From NCBI GenBank assembly GCA_030512295.1, contig JAULSR010000006.1, positions 1,860,001-1,924,000 on the forward strand: a DNA stretch of 64,000 nt, in the 5' to 3' direction. Below are positions 11,991-24,144 of this stretch, one piece after another. The translations under genes and the position numbers were made by a program. Under the pieces are notes generated by a model. The model was not told the origin of the DNA. It saw only the letters and a program-made list of their open reading frames with translations, and did not search any database. The DNA comes from Bombardia bombarda (Eukaryota; Ascomycota; Sordariomycetes; Sordariales; Lasiosphaeriaceae). Within the stretch, counting starts at the first letter, position 1, and each line of letters starts with the position of its first letter.

Positions 11991-13315
11991 ATGGCACCCC
12001 GACGTCGCCGCGGCGCCGGCTCTGATACTGCCCAGGAAGACAACACCTCCGAGACCGACGGCCCAAAGAACCGACCCCCCAATACCGCCTTCCGCCAGCA
12101 GCGCATGCGCGCCTGGCAATGTGTGCTGACACCAAAGCTCATCGTCACCGTTTTCTCTATCCTCGCCGCCATCTATCTGGGCTTCGGCGCCTACTTGACC
12201 TACCTCGCTCACACAGTATGTCTGCCCTCGGCGCCCTTTTCAACCCCATTTCCCCGAATGCTAACCTGAGGCCTCCTTGTCCACTCCAGGTTCGAGATCT
12301 AGGTATCGACTATACAGACTGCGTGAGGGACGCACCGAAAAACGTATCCATAGAAGAGGGCGGCCTCATCCCCGCCGAGCACATCACAGCGCACTTCTCG
12401 TCTTCGGCCAACCCTAATCTCAATCCCTACGTAGCGAAATGGCGCGTCTTTAAGAAGGAAATCCCCTACGGCAACTACACGGCGTCGCGCGATGTCTGCG
12501 AGGTGCAGTTCAATATTCCCGAGGACCTGACACCCACCATCAGCTTCTACTACCACCTCGAGAACTTTTATCAGAACCACCGCCGCTACGTTGGCTCCTT
12601 CAATGCCAAGCAGCTTCTCGGCGACGCCGTCGATGGGACCACCATCAACACGTCCACCTGCGATCCCGTCGCCCATAATGCAGAGGGCAAGATCATCTAC
12701 CCATGTGGTGTCGTCGCCAACTCCATCTTCAACGACACTTTCTCAAGCCCGGTCCTGCTCAACGCTGCTAACACCTCTGACCAAAACCCGCTCGAGTACC
12801 ACATGGAGAACAACACGGGCATCACCTGGCCCGGACTCCAGGACCTATATGGCGAGACCAAGTACAAGTTGGACGAGATCGCGCCGCCGCCGAACTGGTA
12901 TGAGCGGTACAGATACGGCTACACCGATACCAACCGGCCCATCAACCCAGCCAAGGACCCTCATTTCCAGAACTGGATGATGCTTGCCGCCTCACCCAAC
13001 TTCTACAAGCTGTACCAGCGCAATGATAATGACGTGATGTCGCACGGCACCTACACCATTGAGATTGTCTCCAACTTTGATACCACTCTCTACGACGGCC
13101 GCAAGTCCTTCCTCATCACCACCGTCTCCACCATGGGCTCGCGGAATATCTGGCCCGGCATCATTTTCCTCATCGTTGGCGGCATCTGCCTCTTTCTCGA
13201 TGTGTATTTCATCCTGTCTTTCTTCCTGTGGAAACCGCGCAAGCTTGGTGACCCATCGTATCTGTCGTGGAATCAGCCAGCTGCAAACGCACAGCCTGGC
13301 GCAGCATCATCATGA
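11991..13315 (+). CDS. CDC50/LEM3 family P4-ATPase (lipid flippase) subunit
   Basis: Non-catalytic subunit that chaperones P4-ATPase phospholipid flippases in Golgi, endosome or plasma membrane. Two exons (11991-12215 and 12290-13315) give about 416 residues. The amino end has the conserved PPNTAFRQQRMRAWQ motif before the first membrane helix (VTVFSILAAIYLGFGAYLTY, near residues 52-72). A large N-glycosylated outer loop with paired cysteines follows (CDPVAHNAEG, YPCGVVANSIFNDTF). A second helix lies near the end (IWPGIIFLIVGGICLFLDVY). The GSRN-WPG segment before helix 2 is a family hallmark. The short cytosolic tail ends at SWNQPA. The intron falls right after the first helix. Confidence 0.95.
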
Positions 13316-14438
13316 TCGATCGGATTGAGTTGGGGGAGGCATGCTTTTGACGGGGAGCAGCGGGGCCTGCTTTCCAGCCTGTCTGTTTTGTTTTTATTTT
13401 TTATTTTTCCGATAGTCATTGTTTTGGGTCTGTCGGGAACCAGAGAGGCGCACGGCGGGCAATTGGGGCTACGTTTTCTTTTTTTTGTCCGGTTTCTTTT
13501 TTCTGTCCGGTTTTGATACTGTTATCCGTCGCTTCAAAAATGAAATTTATATGGTCTACTATTCTATTCATTTAGGCCCATTGTACATCACGTAGAGGAA
13601 GCATTATCATCATTCATTTCATATTTGTTATTGTTGAGCGAAAGTAACATCAAGACCAATAGGGGAAACATGTATGGGTCTGTTTACCGTGGAATTTGGA
13701 GTGCCAAGCATCGCTGTCTCTCTCATGAAGTACGATGACCCTTTCTTGACAGCCCAGCAATGAACGCACCAACTTCATAGTAGTGTACAGACCAGAGTAA
13801 TACTATCCATCGCTACAGTTTCAGCAAGGCACTTATGTAAGAGACACATCCGATAGTATTAAGACGGGTTTAAGAATGACAAGGACTTTTTAATCGCCAT
13901 GTATCTGTCAACATCATCACCACGCCACATCAGGCGAATGCCACGACAAATTACATGCTTCCTCCAATTATACTACCTAAGATACTTCCAAGGATGGAGA
14001 AACGTTATTCAAAGAAAGCCATACCGCATACGTTGAAGATTGGTTATTTAAAATTTAACAACTAACACGCACGGCTACAAACTGCAACTACAGGTATCTA
14101 TATTGACATGCAAGAACAGGGGAGCTAGATTACAGCGTATCACCATAGCTTTAATCGCCATTTCGAGGACGACTTTGGTGGGCCGGCTTCGTTTACCCAA
14201 CTTTCAATATGCACAAACAACACCATCCACGCCACGACGCCATTCTCCTCGCCGTCCCTATAATGGAGAAGAGTCGGTGGAATAAAACGCCATGTCTATA
14301 ACAGCTATCAAGCCAGCCAACCAACCAAAATTCCAATAGCAGAAAAACATTGCAGCCCAAGAAAGTGACATACAAACAAACCAGTAGCCACGCCATTGCT
14401 TGCTTCGCTATCATGCTTGATCGACATGCAGTCAAAAA
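13316..14438. other. Convergent 3' spacer between CDC50 and zinc-transporter genes
   Basis: Begins with T-rich 3' sequence of the CDC50 gene (13385-13515). The remainder is AT-leaning spacer with no open frame worth calling. Confidence 0.45.
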
Positions 14439-14766
14439 TCACTTGTCCGTGCTCGTCTGTACTGTGACCTCCCATCGCAGATATCCTCCACGGCCATAGC
14501 CCTCACCGAGCCGATTCTGCACGACCCGAGTCAGGCGGGTGCGCAACGTGCTGAGCGCGCCGTCATCGCAGCCACGCACCAGACACACCTTGAGGTTCGC
14601 CATAGCCAACCCATAGTGTACCTGCCAGAACTGTGCCTCGTCGACCCTCGCGACCTGCGGCTCAGCTTCGATTTCGCGCACCACGGCAGACACACTACCA
14701 TTATCACCTCCGCTTCCGCCCCCATTATCCGTCTTCTTTGGGCCGAGCCCGCCACCTGCTGTGCTC

Positions 14767-14804
<38 letters not shown>

Positions 14805-16317
14805 GCTGCTGGCTGCACTCCCGTTACCGGCGACCGTCTGTTGCGACTGTTTTGTTCCATCTTGGGCGCCGCCGCCGCTGTAGCTCATGAGCAGCATCAA
14901 GCCCTGGGCAATAGCTAGCCTCGTGCCCAACACAAACATGCTCCCGGCGATGGCAGCGCAGATAACGCGATCCAGCCACACAAAGTACGGGACACTAACC
15001 AGTGGGAGCAAAAGCATCAGGAAGGCAAAAAAGAGCGTGAGGAAGTGGAAAGGGTTGGCGAGGATGCCGCCGGCGTCGCCGGGGAACAGGCTGCTGAGGT
15101 AGGGCAGAGGCACGCGCATGACTCGGCGGATGCGGTTGTGGTTACGCAGGCCGTAGGCGCTGATCAACGTGCTGACTACGGCGGCGAGACTGGCAAAGTC
15201 GACGGTGCCGGGGCTGACTTGGCGAGTGCCGCCGGCGCCATGAGAATGTGATGATGGTGGATGGTGGGGCGAGTGTTCGCCGACCGTCTCAAGGACGTGC
15301 TTGAGGTTGTGCGAGATCAAATCAAAGCCGCCAAAGACGAGGAAGACGGACATGGCGAAGCCGGCAAGCACCTCGGCGCGCTGCAGGCCGAAGGGGTGGC
15401 GAATGCTGGAGCGCCGCCAGACCTCAAAGTTGCCCAGGACGTCAACGGCCACGCACACGGCGGCCGAGCCGACGTCGAAGAAGACGAGGTGAGAGAGGGC
15501 CGTCATGGCGAGCGAGTTCTCGGCGCTGAAGAAGACGTATATGGCGACGGCGGCGTGGCAGCAGCACCAGTACAGGCGGGCCCGCTGGTCGCGGTCCATG
15601 CTGCCCCAGGCTTCTTTGAGGGTGGGAATAGGAAGCGAGGCGGGCAGGACGGGCGGGGGGCGTGGCGGGGGCTCCTGGAAGAACTGGTGCTGGGCGCTGA
15701 TGGAGCTGTGCTTGTACCGATGGCCTCGGCGTTGTCCAATATTCTAGGGAGGAGGAGGCGGGAGGGCGACAGGTTAGCCTGAGGACGTCATGTCTTGTTG
15801 GAGGAGGGGGCGGTGGAGTACAAACTAGACGTACAGATTTAACGGGAGCGTCCATGAACTGGGTCTGAAAGTTGAAGGGATTTTTGGCTGAGGCAGGCGC
15901 ATGGGACGAGTCCCCTTGGGGATTATCATCTTCGGATGCCATAGCAGTGGTCAGCTCGGGAGCTGGAGGACGCAGCAGGCCCGTCCGGCGTTGAGGAGCT
16001 GGAGCAGAAGTGGGATGGAGGAAGGCGGCGGCGGCGGCGGCAGGGCTGCTACCGTTTCTAGTGCTTCCTGTGCTTGCTGTGTTTCGTGGGGACAGTGCGA
16101 GTAAGATGTTGTCGCGAGCTCGAGGGGCAGGTGCTGAGGAGTGTGGGGCGTGCCCGCCTTGCCCGCCTCCACCTTCACTGTAGTCCTCGCAGGTAAAGGA
16201 GAAGCCGCCGTCACCGTTGCTGTCGCCGTAGTCGTCGTCGTCGTCGGGGCCAGTAATTCTCGGTGTTGGCAAAGTCCTCGGGGGTACAATGCTGGGGATA
16301 GGCGGGCCAGACGCCAT
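14439..16317 (-). CDS. zrg17: ZRG17-like cation diffusion facilitator (zinc transporter)
   Basis: Predicted ER/secretory-pathway zinc transporter subunit of the CDF superfamily; in yeast Zrg17 works as a heteromer with Msc2. Two exons (15835-16317 and 14439-15743) give about 595 residues. A disordered, acidic amino half carries an Asp run (GPDDDDDYGDSNGD). It is followed by the conserved HRYKHSSIS block and PASLPIPTLKEAWGSMD immediately before the membrane region. About six membrane helices follow from residue ~210, with SLAMTALSHLVFFD and HPFGLQRAEVLAGF. A His-rich loop (HSPHHPPSSHSHG) lies between helices, and a cytosolic CDF carboxyl domain has an inserted poly-Asn tract. The usual HxxxD zinc site of helix II reads SHLVFFD. 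The start at 16317 is the first good Met; an in-frame Met at 16410 would add 31 residues. Confidence 0.85.
14767..14805 (-). repeat. TTG/CAA trinucleotide repeat coding poly-Asn
   Basis: About thirteen uninterrupted TTG triplets on the plus strand encode a run of 12 Asn (AAC/AAT frame) in the cytosolic part of the zinc transporter. It is likely length-variable between strains. Confidence 0.9.
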
Positions 16318-17298
16318 GAGGAGGAGCCCAGATGAAGACGGGTAGGGACCCCGTCGACAGATCTGCAGCCCCCAGAAGCCCCTGTTACTACGACGTCGGG
16401 TCGGGCGCACGTCGCACGGTGGTAGCGTGCGCGTAGCGCGACAGTGCCTGAACGGAGATGGAAGGTGGATCTCCTTAGCAGGCTAGCGTGTTATGGGGAA
16501 CCACCTGTGGCGCGCCTGTTCTAGGAAGGAGGCTGTTACGTAGTTGGGATTGAAGAAAGTCCAGACGAAACGTCGCCTCTTGGTTGAAGCAAGAGTTTGG
16601 ATTGCCACGTCGTCAACAACAGACCTGAAGCGACTTGATTGAACCAAGTCTCAGTTTGTCAAAAATTTGAACAATGGCGTTCACAGTTGCAAGCATGTCT
16701 CGAGTCTTGACTGCCCGCTTATCTGCAATGCGGTGCCCCAACCCGTCCATTGGGGTGCTGCAATCGTCAGTGGTGTGGTGAAGATGAACCAGTCCATGCT
16801 AGGCCTTGGGGGGTCTTGCCTGCCGGGGCAGGAGCGGGAGGTGGTGGGGTGTTTTTATACCAAGTCCCGGCTGGGGGCGATGGCGGGTACCGATGTTTAC
16901 CAATGTGTTAAAGCTGATATTTGGTAGGGCGGTAGCTGTAAGAGGCCATTAAGCTTTACTAACATGACGCACAGACACAGTACTTCTTCGTCGACAGCCG
17001 GTTGCGCCTTCAGTGCCGATGATGTCGAAGACTTTTGTGTATCCGTAGTGTACCTGCTTCCAGGCCGCCCCCCCTGTACTGGTTAATCCCAACCTCAATT
17101 CCGCGTCGCTCTCTCCCTCACAGAACATTTCGAGACCGACAGATGACGATTGAGATGGCGAGGTCTTGATTGTCACAGACAGCATTGGTCGGGCTCTCCA
17201 TGCCTTGCTCTACATATGCCTTGCCCCAAACGCCGAGCGTGGCCAAAAGCTTAACCGGCAGCACCTAGCGAGCCCAAAACAAGGAGCCTCTGCCACCC
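16318..17298. other. Divergent promoter region
   Basis: Lies between the divergently transcribed zinc-transporter gene and the gene at 17299. No RNA gene or repeat identified. A minus-strand frame at 16949-17185 is short and unsupported. Confidence 0.4.
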
Positions 17299-18696
17299 AT
17301 GGAGCAGCAGTCGTCGTCGTCGTCGTCGTCAGTGGCAGGCGCATTGGCCGATGCGCAGCAGCAGCCACCGCCGGCGTCGGTACACACGCGCAAGCGGAGC
17401 ACGTCTGGGGCGGGCGGGTTGCTGTCCAAGTTTTCCTTTATGCGATCCTCGGGCGAGCACCACCGCCCGCGATCCTCCCGCCGCAGTACCGACGACAAGG
17501 ACGACGCCATCCACACGTCTCCGCCCACGCCCTCGTTCCACACCATCCCCGCCGAGACACCCCCCGACGTCGCCAGCTTGACCGCCCCGCCCCCCCTCTC
17601 CCACGCCATTCTCCAGCAGCAGACCCAGCAGCAGCAAAAGACACGACGGCGTAGGGGTTCGTTGAGAAAAGTCGCTCTGCTAGGACGCGGAGCCCAGCGG
17701 GAGAAGCGCGAGGCCCGCGCCCTGGCCGTCGATACAAAGTTCAGGCCGGATGGCAAAGCCTTCGGGACACATGTCGGACCACCAGCAGGCCCAGCCATCC
17801 TCACACAAGGTTCGGGTTATATATACGGGCCGGGCCCAGGCCTGGAGAGAGGCATACCCCCAACAATAATAAAAGACGAGGACGACGACATATTAGGGCT
17901 CGGCATCTCCGACATCACTCCCCGCCCCAGCATGGACGGATATGCCAGTCGGTCCGTCGTGCCACCACCATCACCGACGCCACCGCGAGACCAAGATGTC
18001 ACGCCAACCGCCGGGTCAGCGCCCGTCGCAGCCTCCAGCTCGCGTGGTGCCTCGACTACAAACTCGGCCGCTGCCAGCCCGACCATAAGCTATAGCACTA
18101 CTGACGACGAGGACACGCTGCACATGGTCGGCTCCAGCTCTCGCCCCACGACCCCTTCCCTATCCTTGTCCTCGTCCTCCATCAGCCTCCTCCGTCCGGA
18201 GCGCGCCTCGCTGTCGTCGGGCTCCGAGTCGTACTTTCCATCACTACCTCACACACATCCCCGACCGCTGGGTATGGGCAGCTCAGCCGGCGGGTCAGGC
18301 GCGCTGTCGTCGATACAGCGTAGGCGCAGCACCATCCAGCGGGCCAAGTCCCCGCTGGCGCTGACCAGCCTGGCCGGGCTGTCGACGACGCCCATCCCGA
18401 ACCCGGATGCCGACTGGGACTATGCCGAGACGGAGTGGTGGGGGTGGGTGGTGCTGGTCGTGACGTGGACCGTATTTGTGACGGGCATGGGGTCTTGTCT
18501 GGGTGTCTGGAGCTGGGCCTGGGATGTCGGCACCACACCCTACGCGCCACCTGAGCTGGAAGACGACCCGACCCTGCCGATTGTCGGGTACTACCCCTCG
18601 CTGATTATCCTGACGGCTGTTATGGCCTGGGTCTGGGTAGTTGTTGCCTGGGTGGGCATGAAATATTTTAGGCATGCACGCGTAGGCGGGGACTGA
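17299..18696 (+). CDS. Unrecognised membrane protein with long disordered amino-terminal region
   Basis: A single-exon frame of 465 codons. Residues 1 to about 360 are Ser/Pro/Gln/Arg-rich and low in complexity, with poly-Ser near the start, Gln runs (QQQTQQQQK) and many SP/TP sites, as in a disordered cytosolic region. The last ~100 residues are compact and Trp-rich: an acidic lead-in (DADWDYAETEWWGW), a hydrophobic helix (VVLVVTWTVFVTGMGSC), a loop with YAPPELEDDPTLPIVGYYP, and a second helix (SLIILTAVMAWVWVVVAWVGM) ending in a short basic tail. The layout suggests a two-pass membrane protein with a large cytosolic domain. The tail looks like a conserved fungal module, but I cannot assign a function. 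Codon usage and the clean frame support a real gene. Confidence 0.75.
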   Translation: MEQQSSSSSSSVAGALADAQQQPPPASVHTRKRSTSGAGGLLSKFSFMRSSGEHHRPRSSRRSTDDKDDAIHTSPPTPSFHTIPAETPPDVASLTAPPPLSHAILQQQTQQQQKTRRRRGSLRKVALLGRGAQREKREARALAVDTKFRPDGKAFGTHVGPPAGPAILTQGSGYIYGPGPGLERGIPPTIIKDEDDDILGLGISDITPRPSMDGYASRSVVPPPSPTPPRDQDVTPTAGSAPVAASSSRGASTTNSAAASPTISYSTTDDEDTLHMVGSSSRPTTPSLSLSSSSISLLRPERASLSSGSESYFPSLPHTHPRPLGMGSSAGGSGALSSIQRRRSTIQRAKSPLALTSLAGLSTTPIPNPDADWDYAETEWWGWVVLVVTWTVFVTGMGSCLGVWSWAWDVGTTPYAPPELEDDPTLPIVGYYPSLIILTAVMAWVWVVVAWVGMKYFRHARVGGD

Positions 18697-19527
18697 ATAA
18701 GTAATCTTCCTCTGCTTGAGGTAATATGTATGTAAATACGCTCCTCGTTCGGTAAGGAGCAACTTGAATATATCAAACAGTTTTTGAACCTTGACCAAGT
18801 TTTGATTTTCCTTTATGCACAGGAACCCGTTGTAGCTATAGAGCTGTCACTATTCATCTGACAGTCTCTTGTAAAGCCTCAGCCAACTTGGAGCCCATGC
18901 GAACTACCGTGGCCACTCATACGCTCCGCCAGCTGCTGCGATGCCTCAGATCTTAATAGGTTACTGAGATGTATAAGCACATGATTAGTCGTGATTTTTT
19001 TTGAAGAAGGGGCCCACAATGGTGTCGGTCTTGGACATGTTTGGTATCAGCACCGAGGATGTTGAGACCTTAGGGAGATGCTTAGCCATAGAGAGGCTGA
19101 CATCGTTTTAGCAAGTTGTTTACAAGCGCTGTAACGGAGACTAGCAGCGTTGTCCGAGACTTATTGAGCTTCTAAAAAGACTCTATCAACGCCCTATTAC
19201 GCGAGAGCTAGTCTACCTCATACTCTTCATCAGAGATTGGGACAAATAACAGTTAATAGCAACACCTTCATAAACGGTAGACAGACCTGTAGATTAGTCT
19301 AAGAACGTGCATTAAAGGCTATATTACAAATCCGTAGATGAATAGAGGCTTGTAAGCTTCTCCTGTTCCAAGCCCAACATACACAGACGATTAAGCGGAG
19401 TAGTCAACGCACAGAACTTTTGTTATCAATTAGTATTATTGGATGACTGACACGCTTTTGTCTCCTCCAAACCAGACAGACAAAGCTCCCGCAAGAGACT
19501 CAATGCTCATCTCCCCACGGTCCCGCC
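18697..19527. other. Spacer with a possibly decayed transposon fragment
   Basis: Bases ~18990-19450 differ from the surroundings: more AT, many stop codons in every frame, and fragments that read like degraded protein (for example ARASLPHTLHQRLG around 19200) without any intact frame. This suits an old RIP-affected repeat remnant, but I could not assign a family. Confidence 0.3.
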
Positions 19528-22501
19528 CTATCTGATGCGGACAGTGAAGCCCTTCTTGAGCGACTGATCCACCGTGACGCTCTTCTCCTTTTCGCCACTG
19601 AGCACCGTAATCTTGGTAATCTTCACCGCTGTCTGGAAACCAAACTCCCCGGTGGCCGTCAACACTCCCTTGGCATACTTGAACTTGGCAAGCGTCACTC
19701 CGCTCTGCACAAGGCTGACACCATCGTCGAGATACAAGGTACCCTCGGCCTCACCATCCGCCCCTACGGGGACAATGAGCTCAAAGTTCTTCTCTCTCAG
19801 CTCCGTCGTTGTCATGGCAGACTTGACGCGCAGCGGCATGATCACGCCACCGCGCAGATACAGTGGGATATCCGTCAGGCCCTGGTTCTCCACACGAACG
19901 GTGCGGCCGCGCCCCTGGATGCGAGCGTGCGTGTACCAGTCATAGTAGATATCCTGGGGGAGATAGACATCAACGCTCGTCGAGTTCTCCTCCGTCACCG
20001 GCGCAACAAGCAGGCCAGGTCCCAGGAAGAACTGGGTGTCGACTCCAAAGGTGCTCGCATCGTTGGGGTAGTGGTAAAACAGCGGCTGGACCATGGGTGT
20101 GCCGTCGGTGCTCTGCTGTTGTAGCGCCGTGTAGATGTAGTCGAGCAGACGGTAGCGAATGTCGATGACCTTGCGCGCGGCGCTGGCGACCGAAGGCCAG
20201 CGGTAGAGCTCCTGCGAGATGGCGGGCGGGTACTCGTTGTGGTCGCGGTAAAAGGGAGTGAAGGCGCCCAGCATGGCCCAGCGCGCGCAGAGCTGCTCTG
20301 TCGTGTCGCCCGCGAAACCGCACACGTCTGCGCCCACCATGGGGATCTGGTAGATGGCCGCAAACGCCATGATGCTGCGGATGCTGCCGCGATAGTCCTC
20401 CCAGCTCGAGGCGTCGTCACCGAGCCACTTGCCGACAAAGGCGCCGGCCCCGGCAAAGGTAGAGCGGGTGATAATAAGGGGGCGAAGCGAAGGACGACGG
20501 GAGAGCATAGCTGAGCGTGACTCCATTGACATCACTGCAAAGGAGACAGGTCAGCGCTAAAGTTCGTCGTGCAACGGGGGTTGGCTCGGGAGCAAAAGAG
20601 TACTGATGCATAAATACAACAGAAGGGGTCCTTACTTGTTCCGTAGATGTTGTGCACGTCATACTCGGCCAGTCCATTCTGATGTATCACATCCGTGTTG
20701 ACGGTATGATTAGAGAGACCACCCTCGGCTGCGTTCCAGGAGTCCTTGTACGCCTGCTTGTTGTGGATAGCGTACTTTGGGTAGAGGAGGTCACGGCCGG
20801 GGAGACCAAGCTGCTGGCCGCTTGCCTGGCGGGAGATAACAGGTGCAAACGTAATATCCCGTTTGACAGACGTGTCCCGCACTACTTCGACAGATGTAGA
20901 AGCAGCGTCAACACCTTCACTGCTGCGCTTGCAGGCTGACCCTGCGGGTTGAAAATCGCATGGCCAGCCGGGCAACGCACGAGGCGGAGCTCGCACTGCC
21001 GGAGGCGGCGGTGGGAAGCCCACGGCAGCCGCATCAGGGTCGTCGCAGGGAAAGTTGCAAGGGAAATTGGAGGGCTCGTTCATGTCGATCCAGAGCCCGT
21101 CGATGTCTACGCCGGCGTCTTTGTCGAAGAAGACATTGAACTCATTGTTCCAGTACTTGGACGCGTTGGCAGAGAACCAATCGGGAAAGGCAGAGACTCC
21201 GGGCCACACGACACCCTTCCAGATGGAGCCATTGGTGCGGAGAAGCCATATGTTGTCGTCGACACCCCGTTCGAAAGGTGGATATTCCTGGTATGCCACA
21301 GCCGGGTCTACCATGACGATGTAGTGCTGGTTGTTCTCGTGCAGGTGGTCCACAAGACTGCGCACCATGGGCAGCGGAAATCGCTCCGGGTCCAGCGAAA
21401 AGACCTGGGTATAGTCAGTAAGATGATAATCACCAGTGGTTGAAATCAAGGCATAGTTACCCGTCGCCGATCCATGTAATCGATATCAGTCCACATCGTC
21501 TCGAGCGGGATGCTCGCCTGACTGTAGTTGTAGACTACCTCAGCCACCTCAAAGGCGTCACGATAGCCATAGCGGCAATTGTGGAAGCCAAAGCCCCAGT
21601 AGGGCATCATAGCGGCATGACCGGCGAGATCGGCATACTGTTGTGCGACTTCGACAGGGCCGGGACCTGCCACGAAATAGAAGTCCAAGACGCCGCCCAG
21701 CGTGTTGTACTCGAGAAACTGCTGGCCCGACCTGCCGGCTGTCTTGTCGATCACAACGTCCATTCCATTGGAGTTGAGGAGCAGCACGCCATGTGTGCCT
21801 GACTTGCGATGCTCAAAGTACACAGGATGGTTGCCATACAGATTGGCACCGCTGGGCGTGCTGTAGGCATCCTGAGACCACAAGGTACGGACATAGTTGG
21901 TTGTATTGAGCCGGAAGGGATCAGAGTGCTCGCCAAGACCGTACAAGTTGGGGTTATCGGGCAACTTAGTACGCAGGCGTAGATACTGAGACTCAAAGAC
22001 CAGGGACGCAGCAGACGTGTCGAACAAAACCTCACCAGTCTTGGCGCGTGTGACGGTGAAGGAGAAGGGGTTTGCCTTGTAGTCAAACTTCAAGGCCGAC
22101 TTCTTCGCACTGCTGCCGGCGGCTCCAGGGCGATGGAAGACGGATTCAGGGACCTGATAGACATCATTTGCCGGGTCTTGGATCTTGACGTGCAGTCGGG
22201 AATCTGTTTGATGTTAGTATCGACCCCCTTGAGATATGCTAAGGACGCATTTGGTTGGGGACTTGCCGGTGTCGTAGCTGACTTGGAGAACGAGGTTCTT
22301 AAGATCAGTTCCGTAAACATTGCAGGCGGCCCCGGCGAGTGTCAAGTCAGCGGTAAGGCCGGTCGAGGTGGTCTTGACATTGGATGCCTTGTAGCCGGGA
22401 CATTTCGCCAGGGGCTGGTCGCTTTGGTAGCCGACCGACGACTCGGCAGCGGCCCCGAGCGTGAGCAGCAGGCCAAGGGCAAAAAGATGTGAGCCGACCA
22501 T
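19528..22501 (-). CDS. Secreted GH31 alpha-glucosidase
   Basis: Extracellular enzyme that releases glucose from maltose and malto-oligosaccharides. Four exons (22267-22501, 21461-22203, 20636-21404, 19528-20534) join in phase to about 917 residues, typical of fungal GH31 enzymes. Signal peptide MVGSHLFALGLLLTLGAAAE; GH31 amino domain with YGLGEHSDPFRLNTTNY. The catalytic barrel has WTDIDYMDRRRVFSLDPERF, the nucleophile motif WIDMNEPSNF (Asp near residue 432) and the acid/base region GKWLGDDASSWEDYRGS (Asp near residue 617), followed by GADVCGFAGDTTEQLCARW. The first intron starts GCAAGT and has a perfect TACTAAC branch site, so it is probably a GC-AG intron; this join gives the expected YDTDSRLHVKIQDP. 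The in-frame Met at 22534 is possible but would spoil the signal peptide. Confidence 0.95.
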
Positions 22502-23101
22502 GACTGTTATCCAGCGTGTCGGGTGGTGTAGCACACAAGCAGCGTCACTCTAAGAGGGTGCCGATCGTCAATGTGTGACAGGAAACAGGTGCTATTTATG
22601 TTTTTAACTTAAATATGCATATGCCGTCAATGTCTCCATTGTTGCTGCAACCGTCTGGCTCTGATCTTGCTGCTCCAGGCCATATTCTAGTTCCTCTAGC
22701 TTCGGAGCAAAAGGCGGGACGGAAAGTGGAGGGTAGCGGAGTGTAGACCGTGTCGGTCCCAGAAATGCAGACAGGTGACCATCATCATTTGCCATTCTGC
22801 CGATCACCAACTTCTCCTCATCTAAGGCAACCTACCGGTGTGGTGGCCAGACCGGTGGACCCAGACTCCCAGGCGTTTGGTCCCAGTGTGATGTGGGCCA
22901 TGGGATGGATGCACCATGGCGACCCTGGTGCACCGTCCCCGCATCGTCAGTCAGAACGGATGTATGGATGGCCGAGGAGAGCGAGAAAGGGCCGTCCGAA
23001 GCCGCAGGTCAAGGTCGATAGTTCTTGGCACGCGGCTATGAGCATGTGGCTGCCTTTGTAGGTGATGGGAGATGATGGTGATGATGGCGGCGATTGGCAT
23101 C

Positions 23102-23137
23102 CCAAGCACCCCAAGCACCCCAAGCACCCCAAGCATT
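23102..23137 (+). repeat. 9-bp tandem repeat CCAAGCACC x4
   Basis: Four head-to-tail copies; the last ends in TT instead of CC. Confidence 0.9.
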
Positions 23138-23884
23138 CCACTCCAAGAGTCCAATGTCACGGTATCGTCAAGGGAGGAGGCCAATGGCGCCCTCCCCCTT
23201 TGTTTCTCCACACAGAGAGGTTGCGATTGGCGAATCGTAGCCCCTGTCCGCATCGGGGCTCCTCCGCGTTGCGTTCGGGTGGAACCTTGTACCCCAGCTT
23301 TTCCCCCAAGTGTGCCATTATAGGGCCGAATGCGGGGGTGAAAAGCGCCGTTGTGAGCACTCGCCGGACGACTTCTTGGCCGCCGTTGACGGTCGGGAGA
23401 CGGGGGCGATGCCGCATCTGATTAGAAGACGGTGGTGATGCACCGGTGAATTCTCCGAAATCCGCATATATAAGCGACTTAGACACCGTGGCAGTCGGGC
23501 TAGGCCAGACACGATACGGTCAATGCCAGGGGCTTTCAGAGGAGTCGCGAGCAACGGGTGCACATCGAGCGAGGCGGTCGGGGTGAAAGGTCAGACGCAT
23601 CTTGACCGAGCCATCATGGGCCCATGGCTCTCCAGAAGAGGCAACTCCTGGGCAACCGACACGCCAATAGCAGAATGACAAAGGGCCGAAATGATGTCAC
23701 CCTAAGTACGTACTGGGCGACCGTACAAAAGCCACATCGTCGTAGCCAGCCACGGTGTCATCGCTGCCTCTTGGCAGGCTCGCAGCTTAGGTCAATGATA
23801 GAGTTCCGACAAGAGGGGCGAGGAAGAAATTGACAAGGGCGGTCCGGTCGAGTTGGTCATCGCCTGGATGGTCAGGAAAGGTTG

Positions 23885-23914
23885 AATATTCAGGGTGGAA
23901 ATATTCAGGGTGGA
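23885..23914 (+). repeat. Perfect 15-bp tandem duplication
   Basis: The unit AATATTCAGGGTGGA occurs twice without a spacer. Confidence 0.9.
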
Positions 23915-24144
23915 ACCAAAGCGAGCTGCAAATTTCAAGAGGCCCCTGCTGAGCAGTGAGCACAGCCTAAAGACGTAGCAACCTGGGTACCTAGCTACCT
24001 ACCTAGGTACATGTACCTGCCCACCTATCACCCGCTAGCCCTAACCAAGCCCTGATTGAACCTTTCCTCGTCGCAGAAACGTGAACTGTTTCCAGACATC
24101 TACCTGACCTTTATTCAACAAAATTCAATCCGCAACAATTTGGC

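Larger units (their letters stand above)
22502..24144. other. Intergenic region upstream of GH31 with short tandem repeats
   Basis: About 1.6 kb, promoter of the GH31 gene on its left side and 3' flank of the next gene on the right. It includes the repeats at 23102-23137 and 23885-23914 and an ACCTAGGTAC-rich patch at 23990-24020. No convincing gene. Confidence 0.5.

Noticed and set aside
15261..15782. Plus-strand open frame of 173 codons opposite the zinc transporter
   Set aside because: Low-complexity Gly/Ala/Asp/Glu-rich shadow of the transporter exon.
23102..23137. Short tandem repeats considered as a CRISPR-like array
   Set aside because: Units of 9-15 bases without spacers in a eukaryotic genome; simple tandem duplications.
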